This document shows, one piece after another, positions 24,365-35,226 of a stretch of 64,000 nucleotides of DNA. The stretch lies in NCBI GenBank assembly GCA_036872755.1, contig JAVHNS010000009.1, positions 372,001 to 436,000 of the forward strand, read 5' to 3'. The translations under genes and the position numbers were made by a program. Origin of the DNA: Orbilia blumenaviensis (Eukaryota; Ascomycota; Orbiliomycetes; Orbiliales; Orbiliaceae). Below the pieces are notes generated by a model. The model saw only the letters and a list, made by a program, of their open reading frames with translations. It had not been told where the DNA came from and searched no databases. The number at the start of each line of letters is the position of its first letter. Position 1 is the first letter of the stretch.

Positions 24365-24548
24365 CTTATTTTATTTGAGATTTTATCATGTATTTCCTTC
24401 TCCCTAGAAATTCCCGTTGTCGCCTCGAAAAAATCGTTGGAATTTAATCGATTGCTTCTTTCCTGCCCCGGCCTGGCTGGCCTTTTTGCATTGGTCGCGA
24501 TAGCTCCAATTTCGGGTGCATTGGGCGGGTGTTTAGTTCGTGAGAAAG

Positions 24549-24579
<31 letters not shown>
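24549..24579. repeat. A homopolymer (31)
   Basis: Uninterrupted run of about 31 A on the plus strand, in the gene desert. Confidence 0.95.
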
Positions 24580-24581
<2 letters not shown>

Positions 24582-26112
24582 AACAAGCAGACCAGCATGG
24601 GGAAGCTTCAAATAAGCGGGTGGTTGGCACTGACTACACTCCCATTTTCCAACAGGTTAACGTTAACGTTAGCAATTAAACATCTCAACCCTACCGCCAT
24701 GGATCTAAATTCTTATGTCCCCCGTATAAAAATATGACTCTCGATATACTCACGGTACTTGGAGTGAGTAAGTAAGCAGGCAAAACTATATTATCGAGCT
24801 TCTAGAAAGGAAGAGATCTATCAAATGTGTGGTTAATTGCAATATGTACCAAACTCAGGCAAGATCCAAATCCCGGAATAGGTGGCAGACCCACTACACT
24901 CCGCATACTGCCGTTTTTTTTCCCTCCCCAAATTAAATTTGCCAGCTAGCAAAGCTCGACCGTTTGAGCTCAAGCTCCAAAGCTGGTTAGTACGGTAGTG
25001 TAGCTTGACTAACGGGGTAGCTTACCAGCTAAGCAAGCAAGCAAGCAACCGGGCAGGCATGCAAGCATTCACCCCTTCACAGCCCTGCACGTTCTCTCTC
25101 TTTTTTTTTTTCCTTCCTTCTTTTTCTTCAAGAACGCCAGAAAGAAAGAAAGAAAAATATATTTAAAATAGAATGGAAGAGAAAAATAACCCAGCCTCTC
25201 ATCGCAATTCTGATTCACGAGGGCTTTTAACCTTTCGTTCATTCTTTACAGTCATCAGCTCATATTAAAATAAGAGACATCGAGGCAGACCTTACACCGG
25301 TCGGTCATCGCTGCCCCCCGTCCAGAAAAGGGAAGATGGATGATTTACAAGGGTTCGCAGACGTCCTGCGTGGACATACAGCTTCGTTAACCTATTAGAT
25401 GTTTTCTCCATTGGCCAGCGACCCGACGGATGCATGCCAGCGTGCCTGCTCCATGCAAGGAGAGCAAACAAAAGAAAGGGGCACTCCTCCTTCTTTCTTC
25501 TTCCTTCTTCTTTTCTCTAGCTTTCCTCCCCAAAAAAAACATTAATTTAAAAAGGCTCTTGGGGAATGTGAATGCGAGGCGGATGAGATCATAGGCACGA
25601 GTGTCGTTTTTTTGGTTCTACTACTTTCGAGCATTGTATGTATATTCTTTTTGGAGGATTGCGACTGGCTTGGTTGGGTAAACACTATTCCAGTGAAATG
25701 TCGAGAACCCGTAGCTATACTATAATAACAAAATATGTTTAAGCTTACGAGGCTGGTCTGGTCTCGTTGGACCAGGCTGGTCGACGTTTGACAATCGTGT
25801 GCAATTGAGACCAACACGAAAACTACAACAAGAAGCCGCACCTCTGCAAGCAAACTACCACCTACATTTGGCTTTAAAGCTTTCTGCAGGCAGTCTATTG
25901 TGAATATGAGAGATTTGTCGTCGAATAAGGCTCTTATCACCGCGCCTCCGAAAAATTATACAATCTAAGTAGATAGCAAATCGCCAGTATCATTAAGTCG
26001 GGCTATGTATGTACCACGCTTTTCCTAAATAGAGTGTATGTTCAAAGCATGGTAGCCACATGGCCATGCCCATAAAATAGCCAATAGATATAAAAAATAT
26101 ATATATCGAAAA

Positions 26113-27573
26113 ATGCGACTCCTCTATTTTCTTCTCCTCCCCTCTCTGGGTATATCTTACGAAATCGCCTTCAGCAACCACAACCTCGAAGAAGACCTCC
26201 CCGCCAAATTCCGCGACAAACCACTCCCGGACTTCAACTGGAGCGTCTACCCACGTTTCCGCTGCAACGCCGTAAACACCAACGGTCTAGAATGGGAAGA
26301 AGGATATCCCAACGTCATAAAGGACGTTTTGGTCCGTACGGCGGCAGGTGGCAGCGGTCCGCCTGGTGTTATGGTATTTTATAGCACTGACGTTGATTTA
26401 TTCGATAATCCCGACTATTATGATCTCAGAGACCCTTGCTCGTGGAGGAATGCACGGGATATAGTAAGATGGAAAAACGGGACTGCTAAATACCTAGATC
26501 GAGGTGTGGGTAATAGTCAGAAGTATAACCTCGCCACGAGGGCAGTTATCACCTATTGGAAGGAGTTGGAACCCAACGAACCGATTCCTGAGGAATGGGA
26601 ATCTTTGATATCACGGATAAGACCCGGTCGTTCAGCGGTGTGGGACAAAAGCGATGATCTTTGGGAGATACCAGGGCGGAACGGTAGAGGGATACCAGGG
26701 CAAAGGGGGGATGTGTACTCCGGTGGGTTTTTTACGGATTATTGGTATAAATTCTCAGAACATGGCGCGAGGCAGGTAATGATGCTGCGGGCTTTTCTCG
26801 GTGGTCCAGATGACGGCGATGGATCTGAGGGCGGAGATGATGAAAACTGGGCGCAGGAAGACTCGGATGATGATGGATCCGTAGACACAGCTTACACGAC
26901 CGACGTGATGGCGCAGCATGAACTCATTAATCGTGAGCCATACCCATGGCAACCACCACAGCCTCGGATGATAAGGAATAACGTCCGCTGGATCTACCGT
27001 CCGACCCGGGAGGATGCCAGAATCAACCCTGAATACCGAAGATGGCGAAACGAACGTATAATGAACGCCGGAGACTACCGTCCGGTCGCCACAACAAATA
27101 AAGACGGGGTTGAAAGTAGCACAGCCGTTCCTCTTAATGACCTTATCGCAGAAGGGTGGATTATAGACCGACGAGCAGAGTTAGAATTTCAGGATAAACT
27201 TGCACGGGAGCGAAAGGGCGTAGCAGAGGCTGAAATATTTTATAAATTATTAGTCGATGACGAGAAGTCCCAGCGTCAACCACAAGCTCTTTACGATGAA
27301 ATGTGGAAATTGGAAAGCCCGGGGTGGAAAATGACGGATCCTCTGCCTGATATGTTATCAGTAAATACTGACGAAAACGATGTGCTATTCCCCGTAAATG
27401 GAGGAGGAGGAGGAGGCCAAGCGGTAGCGCCGGCAGGCCAGAACCAGGCGGGTATGAACCAAGCAGGTGTGATCGAAGATCCTTTGGCTGCCTACTGGCA
27501 ACCAACGGTGCTTAGGCCGGCAGTCGACAATCGTGCCCACCAGCTTCTATCTGGGCCGAATTCTCCAGACTAA
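26113..27573 (+). CDS. Predicted secreted protein of unknown family
   Basis: Single-exon gene of 486 residues. The N-terminus 'MRLLYFLLLPSLGISYE' is a classic signal peptide with likely cleavage near residue 16, so the protein should enter the secretory pathway; no other membrane segment or GPI signal is seen. The mature N-terminal half is rich in Trp, Tyr, Arg and Asp, with 'PDFNWSVYPRFRCNAV' and 'YYDLRDPCSWRNARDI'. These hold two of its few Cys residues, possibly a disulfide. A very acidic patch ('DDGDGSEGGDDENWAQEDSD') lies near 235, and the C-terminus is Gly/Gln-rich. I recognise no catalytic motif. Lineage-specific secreted proteins of this look are common in ascomycetes, and an extracellular or effector-like role is only a possibility. 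The start is fixed by the signal peptide. Confidence 0.8.
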   Translation: MRLLYFLLLPSLGISYEIAFSNHNLEEDLPAKFRDKPLPDFNWSVYPRFRCNAVNTNGLEWEEGYPNVIKDVLVRTAAGGSGPPGVMVFYSTDVDLFDNPDYYDLRDPCSWRNARDIVRWKNGTAKYLDRGVGNSQKYNLATRAVITYWKELEPNEPIPEEWESLISRIRPGRSAVWDKSDDLWEIPGRNGRGIPGQRGDVYSGGFFTDYWYKFSEHGARQVMMLRAFLGGPDDGDGSEGGDDENWAQEDSDDDGSVDTAYTTDVMAQHELINREPYPWQPPQPRMIRNNVRWIYRPTREDARINPEYRRWRNERIMNAGDYRPVATTNKDGVESSTAVPLNDLIAEGWIIDRRAELEFQDKLARERKGVAEAEIFYKLLVDDEKSQRQPQALYDEMWKLESPGWKMTDPLPDMLSVNTDENDVLFPVNGGGGGGQAVAPAGQNQAGMNQAGVIEDPLAAYWQPTVLRPAVDNRAHQLLSGPNSPD

Positions 27574-28111
27574 TACGGCTCAGCTCATAGTAGAAGCCAG
27601 TGGCGTCTCTGTGGCTATATGCTTCAAGGCTACACTTATTTTAATCTATATTCTACTGGTTTGTTTTAGCACAATGTCTTCGTGGTTATAGTTCCGACAT
27701 AAATATGTCGACAATGTAACGTTACTCGTAAATTGGAGGACTTGACATGGTATATGTTCAGCACAAGCCCCCCCAAAATCTCAGATCTAAACATTACTCC
27801 GTCCCGTAAATTTAATGATACTCTATCATTGATAGCTAGATCCGAATAATTGACCAGACTGTTGCATTTTCCGTGTTGCCCCCATCCCTTTGTCGCGAAA
27901 TCAGGCGGTTTCGCACCCGCCAAAAGCGTGCCAAGCCTAACCTCAAGCTCTCCCTTCCACGCGATTCGAAATCCAAACTCACAGCCCACCAGTCGCCGAA
28001 ACATTCTCTCATGATATCACAAGACCGAAGTTAGATTCGCAGCTCTACTATGGCGTAGTCGGCATATCTATCAACTCTTAATTACCATACCATACCATAC
28101 CATACCATACC
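27574..28111. promoter_or_regulatory. PMS1 upstream region with CCATA repeat
   Basis: A 538-bp spacer between tandem genes. Its last ~28 bp are tandem CCATA units running directly into the PMS1 start codon. A 112-codon open frame on the minus strand (27666-28004) lacks support. Confidence 0.5.
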
Positions 28112-28113
28112 AT
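28086..28113. repeat. CCATA pentanucleotide run at the PMS1 start codon
   Basis: About five to six tandem CCATA units. The final unit is CCATG, supplying the ATG of PMS1 in the context CCATGG. Confidence 0.9.
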
Positions 28114-31100
28114 GGCAGAGATTAAAGCCATCGAGGGCCGTTCGGTATGCATACAGCTAGCTATGAAGCTTGACCTTAGAAACTCGAGCTTACATAGATC
28201 ATATAAATTGAATTACAGGTCCACCAAATCCAATCCGGTCAGGTAATCAGCGACGGCCTCTGCTCCGCTGTTAAAGAGCTAGTTGAAAATAGTATCGACG
28301 CGCATGCCACTGCAATAGGTTCCAAACCTCACCTAATTAACCTCCAAACTGAACCTACTAACTAACAAAAAACCTCTCCACCAGAAATCAGGTTTAAAAA
28401 CCATGGGCTGGATCTGATAGAAGTCAGTGATAATGGGCAGGGTATATCACCGGATAACTTCGATAAGCTTGGTATGTACCTTATAATCATCTAGAAACCG
28501 CCAGAGTTCTTGCAGCTAAATTTATCTTTATTTATATACAGCTCTAAAACACTACACCTCCAAGCTCCGCAGCTATGAAGACCTAGAAAGGGTAACAACC
28601 TACGGCTTCCGCGGCGAAGCCCTCAGTTCACTATGCGCTCTCTCAAACCTCTGGGTCACAACCGCAACAGCAGACGTAGCCCCCAAGGGCACAAAATGCG
28701 ATTTCCACACCTCAGGCGCTCTGAAGTCAACATCTGTAGCGTCACATCCGAGGGGCACGACGGTGTCTGTCGAAACTCTGTTCAAAAACCTGCCGGTGAG
28801 GAAACAGGAGTTGGAGAGGAATATAAAACGGGAGTTTGCTAGGGTGGTTAGCTTCTTACAGGCTTATGCGATTGTTTGTGTCGGTGTTAAATTTACGGTT
28901 TATAATCATCCTCCTAATGGGTATGTGATTCCCTTCTCCTCCTGGATCTCTAAGAATTTTATATGTCGAAGTATATATATATATACTTATTAAAACAAAA
29001 CCAAAAAAACAGGAAGAAGACCCTACTATTCAGCACCAAAGCAAACAAAACCACCAAAGAAAACATCGCCAACGTCTTCGGCGCAAAATCACTAGCAAAC
29101 CTGATCCCTCTCAACCTAGAATTCGAAATGAACACCCCTCCCACAGTCCTCCACCGAGGTCGAGAAGACTCTCGTAATGTAAAAATTGTGGGTCACATTT
29201 CTCGCCCAGTATTCGGAGAGGGAAGACAGGCTCCCGATAGACAACTGTTCTTTGTGAATTCGAGACCTTGTAATTTACCACAGGTGGCGAGGGCGATCAA
29301 TGAAGTTTATAAATCTTATAATCTTACGCAATCGCCGTTTGTGTTTGCGGATTTGCAGTTGGATACTAGTGAGTTAAAATCCCCCCACCTTCTCTCTTTT
29401 TAACTTAAAAGGGATGGGATAGCTGATATATTGCTATGTCAAAGCTGCGTATGATGTCAATGTGTCGCCGGACAAAAGGACTATTCTCCTCCACGATCAA
29501 GCCAGCCTACTGGAGTCGCTAAAAGTCTCATTAACAAAGCTATTCGATGGAACAGACCAAACGGTCCCAGCGGCGGTGCAATCAAAACTTCAAACCTTCA
29601 AACCAACCGGCGGCGGCGCCGAACCGGCAAAACCATCCGGGGGACGAATACGTAGACGGACCTCTAACTATGAAGACGAGGATGAAGACGAAGATCCCAA
29701 AGCTGGACCTTCGAAAGAAGCAGAAAACCCCACAGCCACCACCACTGACTCAGCGGATAAAAGTGATACTGAAGAACAAGAAGGAGAAGATTCTAGCAAG
29801 GCTTTCTCAAATCTTGTGGCAAAGCTTAATCGGAACAGCATAACCAATGAACCAAGCGTTGAAAGCGAACGGCCTACGAGTTCGAAAGGGTTAACGTACG
29901 CGCAAAAAGGGAAGATAGCAAAGGCATTCGCAGCGAGACAGCCAGCCGATCTTGAAAATAACGATGAAGAAGGAGAAGAGGCCGCTGCTATTGCCCGAGA
30001 ATCTTCTGATCCGTCTGCAGGAACAGCGGTACCTGGAGAAGAGGAAGAAGAAGAAGAAGAAATAACACCTCATCCACGATCACAAGCCTCCCCAAAACCC
30101 TGGAGAAGAGCATCTCCACACCCAACTATCGTCACAATCGGCGATAGAACAGTAATGTCAACTCCAAAACGTAGTCCGTCCAGGGTGTCGACAGGAACAG
30201 TCTCTTCATCTTCGCCAACAAGAAGAGTAGCTGTGAAAAAGAAAAAGACCTCGTTTGCGAGCAAGCTAAAGGGTTTTAGTGCACCTGGAACACAAAGCTC
30301 GTTGACAATTCCAGAAGATGATATTGAGGAGTCAGATGAGGAGATAAATGAAATTGGTAGCCAGGAGGATATAGAAGTTGAGTCGCCGAGGGAGTTTATG
30401 GAGAGAGATGAGGATTCAGAACAAACCTCGCAAGTACCACGGATAGCCATCGAGACTGAAGACATAGAAGTCGATCACGATGTGGAGCCGGAGGCGGAAA
30501 CTGAACCTGCGAAAAAGAATTCAGATGCTACGGTAGATTCGGAACCGCGCTCAACGGGACTAGAAAGGATAGTCTTCCCATCCTCACCGCCTCGGGTTAG
30601 AAACTCGGTAACAGGCCCGGTTAGAAATGTCGGACCTGTGATAAACGAAGAGAATGGTACGGAAGAACAGCACCGCCAGCGAGAGCGGCGGACAGTTGAT
30701 GAACTGATCGCTCGGGCCGAGAGGCCTCCTCCTCCTCCTCCTTCAAAACACTCTATATCAAAAGGAGCAACATCAGGGGTTAACAACCCAGATCTAAAAG
30801 ATTCAACCCACTGTCTCGTTCAGAATCTCCGGTCTCTATCAATCGATAAAGTACGATCTTTAACCAAAAATCTACGACCCACAACCACCGACCCGGCCAC
30901 TAAATCAAAAGGAAAACCATCCAAACAAGATCTTCTGAAATTCAACCCCGCCGAAGAAACCTCAAAAGTCGAAGAACGCCTATCTCTTACCATAGCAAAA
31001 TCCGACTTCGCCAAAATGCGAATAGCAGGACAATTCAACCTCGGCTTCATCCTCGCCACCCGTCGTTCTGAAAAGGGAGACGGTGTTAATGATTTGTTCA

Positions 31101-31788
31101 TTATAGACCAGCATGCCTCGGACGAAAAATATAATTTTGAGAGGCTGCAGGCTGAAACGGTGGTTCAGAACCAGCCGTTGGTGGTGCCGAAGGTTCTGGA
31201 GTTGAGTGCGATGGATGAACTGGTGGTTATGGATAATATGGAGGTGCTTAAGAAGAACGGCTTTGTGGTTGAAATCAACGATGAGGGGCCGGTGGGGAAG
31301 AGGTGTAGGTTGGTGAGCTTGCCGATGAGCAAGGATAAGGTGTTTGATCTGAAAGGTTGGTATCTCTCAATTATACGTACCAGGAATTATAGGGAGACTA
31401 ATTATATTAAATAGACTTCGAAGAACTGCTCCACCTCATCCGGGAGCATCCAAACGATGATACAGTCCGGCCGTCAAAGGTTCGGGCGATGTTTGCGATG
31501 AGGGCTTGTCGGAGCAGCATTATGATCGGACGGACGTTGGGGATGAAGGATATGCAGAGGGTTGTTAAGCACATGGGGGAGCTGGATAAGCCATGGAATT
31601 GTCCGCACGGGCGACCAACTATGAGGCATCTGTGTGATGTTGCACAGTTGGAATGCTGGGGAGAAGATGGAGAGGCTGCTTTTGCAGATGATGAGGGTGA
31701 AGAAATGGGTTTGGATGGACCCCAGGACGGCGAGGGCGAGGGTGCAGAGGAGGATGGTGAGGATGAGGATGAGGAGTGGGTGGAGTAA
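28112..31788 (+). CDS. PMS1: DNA mismatch repair protein Pms1 (MutL homologue)
   Basis: Pms1 pairs with Mlh1 as MutL-alpha, the nicking endonuclease of nuclear mismatch repair. Predicted exons are 28112-28144, 28219-28318, 28385-28471, 28542-28920, 29013-29368, 29445-31355 and 31415-31788, giving 1079 residues. The GHKL ATPase motifs are intact: 'ELVENSIDAHA' (about 34-44), 'DNGQGI' and 'GFRGEAL'. A long acidic, Ser/Glu-rich linker fills about 340-820. The C-terminal domain has the endonuclease motif 'DQHASDEKYNFE' (about 873), 'ACRSSIMIG', and the zinc-linked 'CPHGRPT' (about 1018), so the nuclease centre looks functional. The tail is strongly acidic. The start is the ATG at the end of a CCATA repeat; the following 'MAEIKAIEGRSVHQI' fits the family start. 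Confidence 0.95.
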
Positions 31789-32091
31789 GCGGAGCGGCAT
31801 ATCCTATTAGGACCTGACTATTTTATATTCCATTATTTGGGTAGCGGTTTAGCGGAGTCTTTTTTTTTTTTTTTTTGCATATTACAATTACCAGTCCACA
31901 GGGGGTTGGTTCCATTTCGGCAGGGCTTTCATTAGAATATCGTTACATCTTGAATTATATAGCGCCCCAATGCAGTCATTCATAGGTATCTCTCGTGCCA
32001 AAAACGCCGATATAACGCCAACTTCATCGATAACAAATTAATACGTCTCAAGAATTGAAAATATTAAACCGCGATTTAGGGGGCATCGTTT
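31789..32091. other. Convergent 3' region PMS1/SPC24
   Basis: A 303-bp spacer between converging genes with a 17-base T run (31860-31876). Nothing else is seen. Confidence 0.6.
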
Positions 32092-32842
32092 TTAGATTGC
32101 ATCCCAGAAGAAGTCGGTGTATGTGCTCCTCTTCAGACGGCTGTCGAGCTTGATCATAGCTACGTCGCCTTGGTCCTTCTTATCTATAATCTTGCGTATT
32201 AGTAGCTGAAAATTATGTTGATTGAAAAAAAGGAGGGGGGGTAGCATACTAATAATGGCAGAGGAGTAACCGCCTGCACCGTCTTCCCGCAATTCAATCC
32301 CGAATGACCGATATATCTTCAACCGCAGTCTAGCGCATCGTCAGCATTCTCTCTCTGTAACGTAAAACTCGAGAGTATATATATATATCTTTCTTCTTCT
32401 TCTTTGAATATGAAGAGCACACATACATAGTTTCATCCTCCGACAAAGCCGTATTACTCTGCATAGGACTCTCCAACTCCAGCCCCTCATATTCATCCTT
32501 CATCTTCGCCAAACTCGCCTCCATGAGATGATTGCTCTTCTCCAACTCGGTAACATTCTTAGCGAGCGCAAATTTCTGCTTATCGAGGTCCAGAATCGTC
32601 TTCGCGTGTTCTCTTTTCGCGGCGACGGTCAGAGATGCTTCGACTGAGGATTTTGCGGCGTCGAGAGAACGGCTGAGGGAGCGGAGGGCGGAGCGGGTTT
32701 CATCGAGTTCGGTTTTGCGCAGCTTTTGGAGGGTCTGGGCGTTCTCGTTAATGGTCGCCAGACGCTCGATGTCGGATTGGATGTGGAAAGCTTCGAGCAC
32801 GCTGTGGCAGAGGGTTGCCGGGGGGGTGTCGAGGAGGGGCAT
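32092..32842 (-). CDS. SPC24: Kinetochore protein Spc24 (Ndc80 complex)
   Basis: Spc24 dimerises with Spc25 and anchors the Ndc80 complex to the inner kinetochore. Predicted exons are 32842-32427, 32329-32250 and 32183-32092, giving 195 residues, a normal length. The first ~140 residues form a coiled coil, with 'LRKTELDETRSALRSLSRSL' at its centre. The C-terminal globular domain starts with 'LRLKIYRSFGIEL', a strong family signature, and ends at 'KRSTYTDFFWDAI'. The second intron (66 bp, 32184-32249) is a multiple of three with no stop, so retention would insert 22 residues into the globular domain. The first intron ends at a TAG just before 'LRLK', which also fixes phase. The gene is divergent from FIS1. 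Confidence 0.9.
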
Positions 32843-33376
32843 TTTGATATCCTCTCTTCTTCTTCTCCTCCTCCTCTTGGACGCTAGTGTAGATGATACG
32901 CTCTTATGTTGTATGCTCCGAGGTATGTTATGGGGTATCTATGCTTATGCGATGAGCTATGCCAGGGGAGGTGCCGACACGAGCTTTTAGGTCAAAGCTA
33001 CGAGTTGAGCTACCGAATGGTGTTGTTTGTGTTTCATTTCCATTTCCACGACAACGCATTTTTGCGCAGATCAGATTCATGTGGCGAAATGATAAACACC
33101 GCCACATCCCACGTGATAGGAGTCCTTATGACGCAAAGCCTCATTTCAAGGTGGTTCAAATCTTTATATACAAACCCAAGAGTCCTGCACTGTACGGTTT
33201 TATCCCGACAATTATCAGTTCGAACGTACATACTTCCCCGGTTCACATCTTTTCACATCTCCACACATCGCCAAACCTACTTGACTGGTCGACGGGAGAG
33301 AAGACCTCTTTTTTTTAAAAAAACGCTTGTTTTTATTGTTTATTCTTCCTCTGAAGCAAGATTATTATTCGCAGTT
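32843..33376. promoter_or_regulatory. Divergent promoter region SPC24/FIS1
   Basis: A 534-bp spacer holding both promoters. It contains a palindromic CACGTG E-box at 33110-33115, the type of site bound by bHLH factors in fungi. A 196-codon open frame overlapping this spacer and the first FIS1 exon is judged accidental. Confidence 0.45.
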
Positions 33377-34245
33377 ATGTCGTCAGATAATTTGCCATGT
33401 GAGTTTATTACATTACGCACCACATATCTCTCGATGTTTGACAGCTTCAAAAAAGAAGCCGAGGATAATTATACTGACGAAAAGAGTACGATATAGACGC
33501 CGCCGATGCGGAAAGGTACTATCTATACCCGCTCTTTTTTTTTCTGCGAACGATTACGATTTTTCTACTTACCTTCGATACTGACCTGACCTGACCTCCG
33601 TAACCGACACAGTCCACTAAAGGAAGCCGAACTCGAGGTCCTCCGAAGACAGTACGAGCGGGAAGGACAATACGTCAGCATCCAAACGAAGTTTAACTAC
33701 GCATGGGGTCTTATCAAGTCCGACAAAGCTACCGATCAACGATACGGTGTCAAGCTGCTTACTGGTACGGATATCCATCTCATCTCATCTTCTTCTCTCC
33801 CCCCCTCCTTTTTTCGGAAATACTTGGCGGGGTAGATAAAAAATGAAAAAGAGGCTAAAGAAAAGAAATTGTAGAGATCTTCCGCGACGCCCCTGAACGC
33901 CGCCGAGAATGTCTTTATTATCTCGCTTTGGGGAACTACAAGCTAGGGAATTATGCGGAGGCTAGGCGGTATAATGACTTACTGCTTGAGAAGGAGAATC
34001 AGAATATGCAGGCGATGAGCTTGAAGGGGTTGATTGAAGATCGGGTCGCTAAGGGTATTTTCTCCATCATCCCCCCCTCACACACACACATCCACGGCCT
34101 AAAAAAATAACTACCAAGGACTATGGCTAACGAGGTATATACGAAAACAGAGGGTATGCTCGGAGTTGCGATACTGAGTGGAGTGGTTATCGCAGCCGGA
34201 GTGATGGGAAGCTTTTTGTACAAAGGGATAACGAAGCGGAGGTAA
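33377..34245 (+). CDS. FIS1: Mitochondrial fission protein Fis1
   Basis: Fis1 is a tail-anchored outer-membrane protein of mitochondria and peroxisomes that recruits the fission machinery. Five predicted exons, 33377-33398, 33497-33515, 33613-33764, 33875-34054 and 34151-34245, give 155 residues, the family size. The second exon is only 19 bp and encodes 'AADAE'; without it the conserved N-terminal 'PYAADAESPL' is lost. The TPR-like core has '[10 protein letters not shown]' and '[20 protein letters not shown]'. The C-terminal helix '[20 protein letters not shown]' is the membrane anchor, followed by the basic tail 'KGITKRR'. Intron 2 holds three tandem CTGAC units near its end that could each act as branch point. 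Confidence 0.93.
33581..33596 (+). repeat. Tandem CTGAC units at the FIS1 intron-2 branch site
   Basis: Three consecutive CTGAC pentamers lie 17-32 bases before the intron acceptor at 33612. CTGAC fits the fungal branch-point consensus, so the branch site looks triplicated. Confidence 0.6.
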
Positions 34246-35187
34246 TGCTATTCTACGCCTTGCCACCCCTTGGTTTTCTCTTTCCCTTTCTCCCCCTTGG
34301 AACTCGAGTTGACGAGACTCTTATTGTGATTAGTCTTTGAGCTCTCCCTTCTACCTCCCTTTACAGATTTTTTTATAGGTGATGGGTCATGTAGGATTTG
34401 GGTTAACTGAAGACTAGGGATAGGGACTAAGGAATACCCCGATGGGTGCGTTAAGTCTTGTTCTTGGTATGGGGGTTAGTGCGGGGGAGGGAAGTGAGCG
34501 CGGTGCAGTGCGGTGCATATGTGGGGTGATGCTGGCTGTGCTGTGTGCTGTTTGAGGATTTTTTTTATATGGTTTCCAGTTGGTGGAGACAGGGTCGGTC
34601 TTATTCGTCACAGAGGCATGCGCATGCTGTTGTTCTAATTGAGATTGCATTGTTATTGGTATATTTTATTTGTGCAATGCAGGCGTTAGTCCTTTCTTTG
34701 GTACCCTTTCGCCCTTTTTTTTCTCATCCTTCTTCTTTATTATTATTACTCTTTCTCTTCTCTCATACACACTCACACGCTGTTTCGTTTCATCGGGAGT
34801 CTTTTTTTTTACTCATTTTGGGTGTTTTTGAATCCTTTCATGTCTCCTGTCTATCTACCTCTCTCCTCTCTGGCTCTTTCTTCAGCCTTCTATCTCTATC
34901 TCTTTTTCACTACCCCCTCATAACCAAACAGGTATTTATTGAAACATTTAGAATAGCAAACCATTTTTGTGACCCAAATATAGTCATCTAGTTGAGCTAG
35001 GGAAGGGGAGGGGGATACGTGCCACAGGTGATGACATGTCGACATAGCCATGCCATGCTATACTATGGTGTAGCGTGACGACCGTGAGACAGCCTGTATA
35101 TCAGTGCTAGGTAGGTAGTATAGCAGGCACCGTACGGAGGCACAGGTACACGGGTTTTAACACCTAACGCTTAAGGCTGCCCGTAGA

Positions 35188-35192
<5 letters not shown>

Positions 35193-35224
<32 letters not shown>
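35193..35224. repeat. A homopolymer (32)
   Basis: Uninterrupted run of about 32 A on the plus strand. Confidence 0.95.

Positions 35225-35226
<2 letters not shown>

Larger units (their letters stand above)
22132..26112. other. 4-kb gene desert (divergent spacer)
   Basis: Spacer between two divergent genes. It contains A homopolymers (22579-22598 and 24549-24579), GAAGAG-type purine runs (23340-23400), a CGTGAC hexamer run near 23961, TTCTG and TTTTA pentamer runs (24222-24244, 24336-24364), CAAGC tetramers (about 23718 and 25034) and ACCTACCTA-like motifs near 23850. Open frames at 24131-24679 and 25542-25940 (minus) look like translated low-complexity DNA. I see no gene. Confidence 0.55.

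Noticed and set aside
24131..24679. 182-codon open frame in the gene desert
   Set aside because: It runs through TTTTA repeats and a 31-base A tract (poly-Lys); not protein-like.
25542..25940. 132-codon open frame on the minus strand
   Set aside because: Composition is unremarkable, no family features and no neighbouring exons that would extend it; kept out for lack of support.
27666..28004. 112-codon open frame on the minus strand between the secreted gene and PMS1
   Set aside because: No domain, no signal and no splice partners; it lies in the PMS1 promoter. Chance is the simplest reading.
32906..33496. 196-codon open frame over the FIS1 leader
   Set aside because: It overlaps the true FIS1 first exon and microexon in other frames and has no domain.
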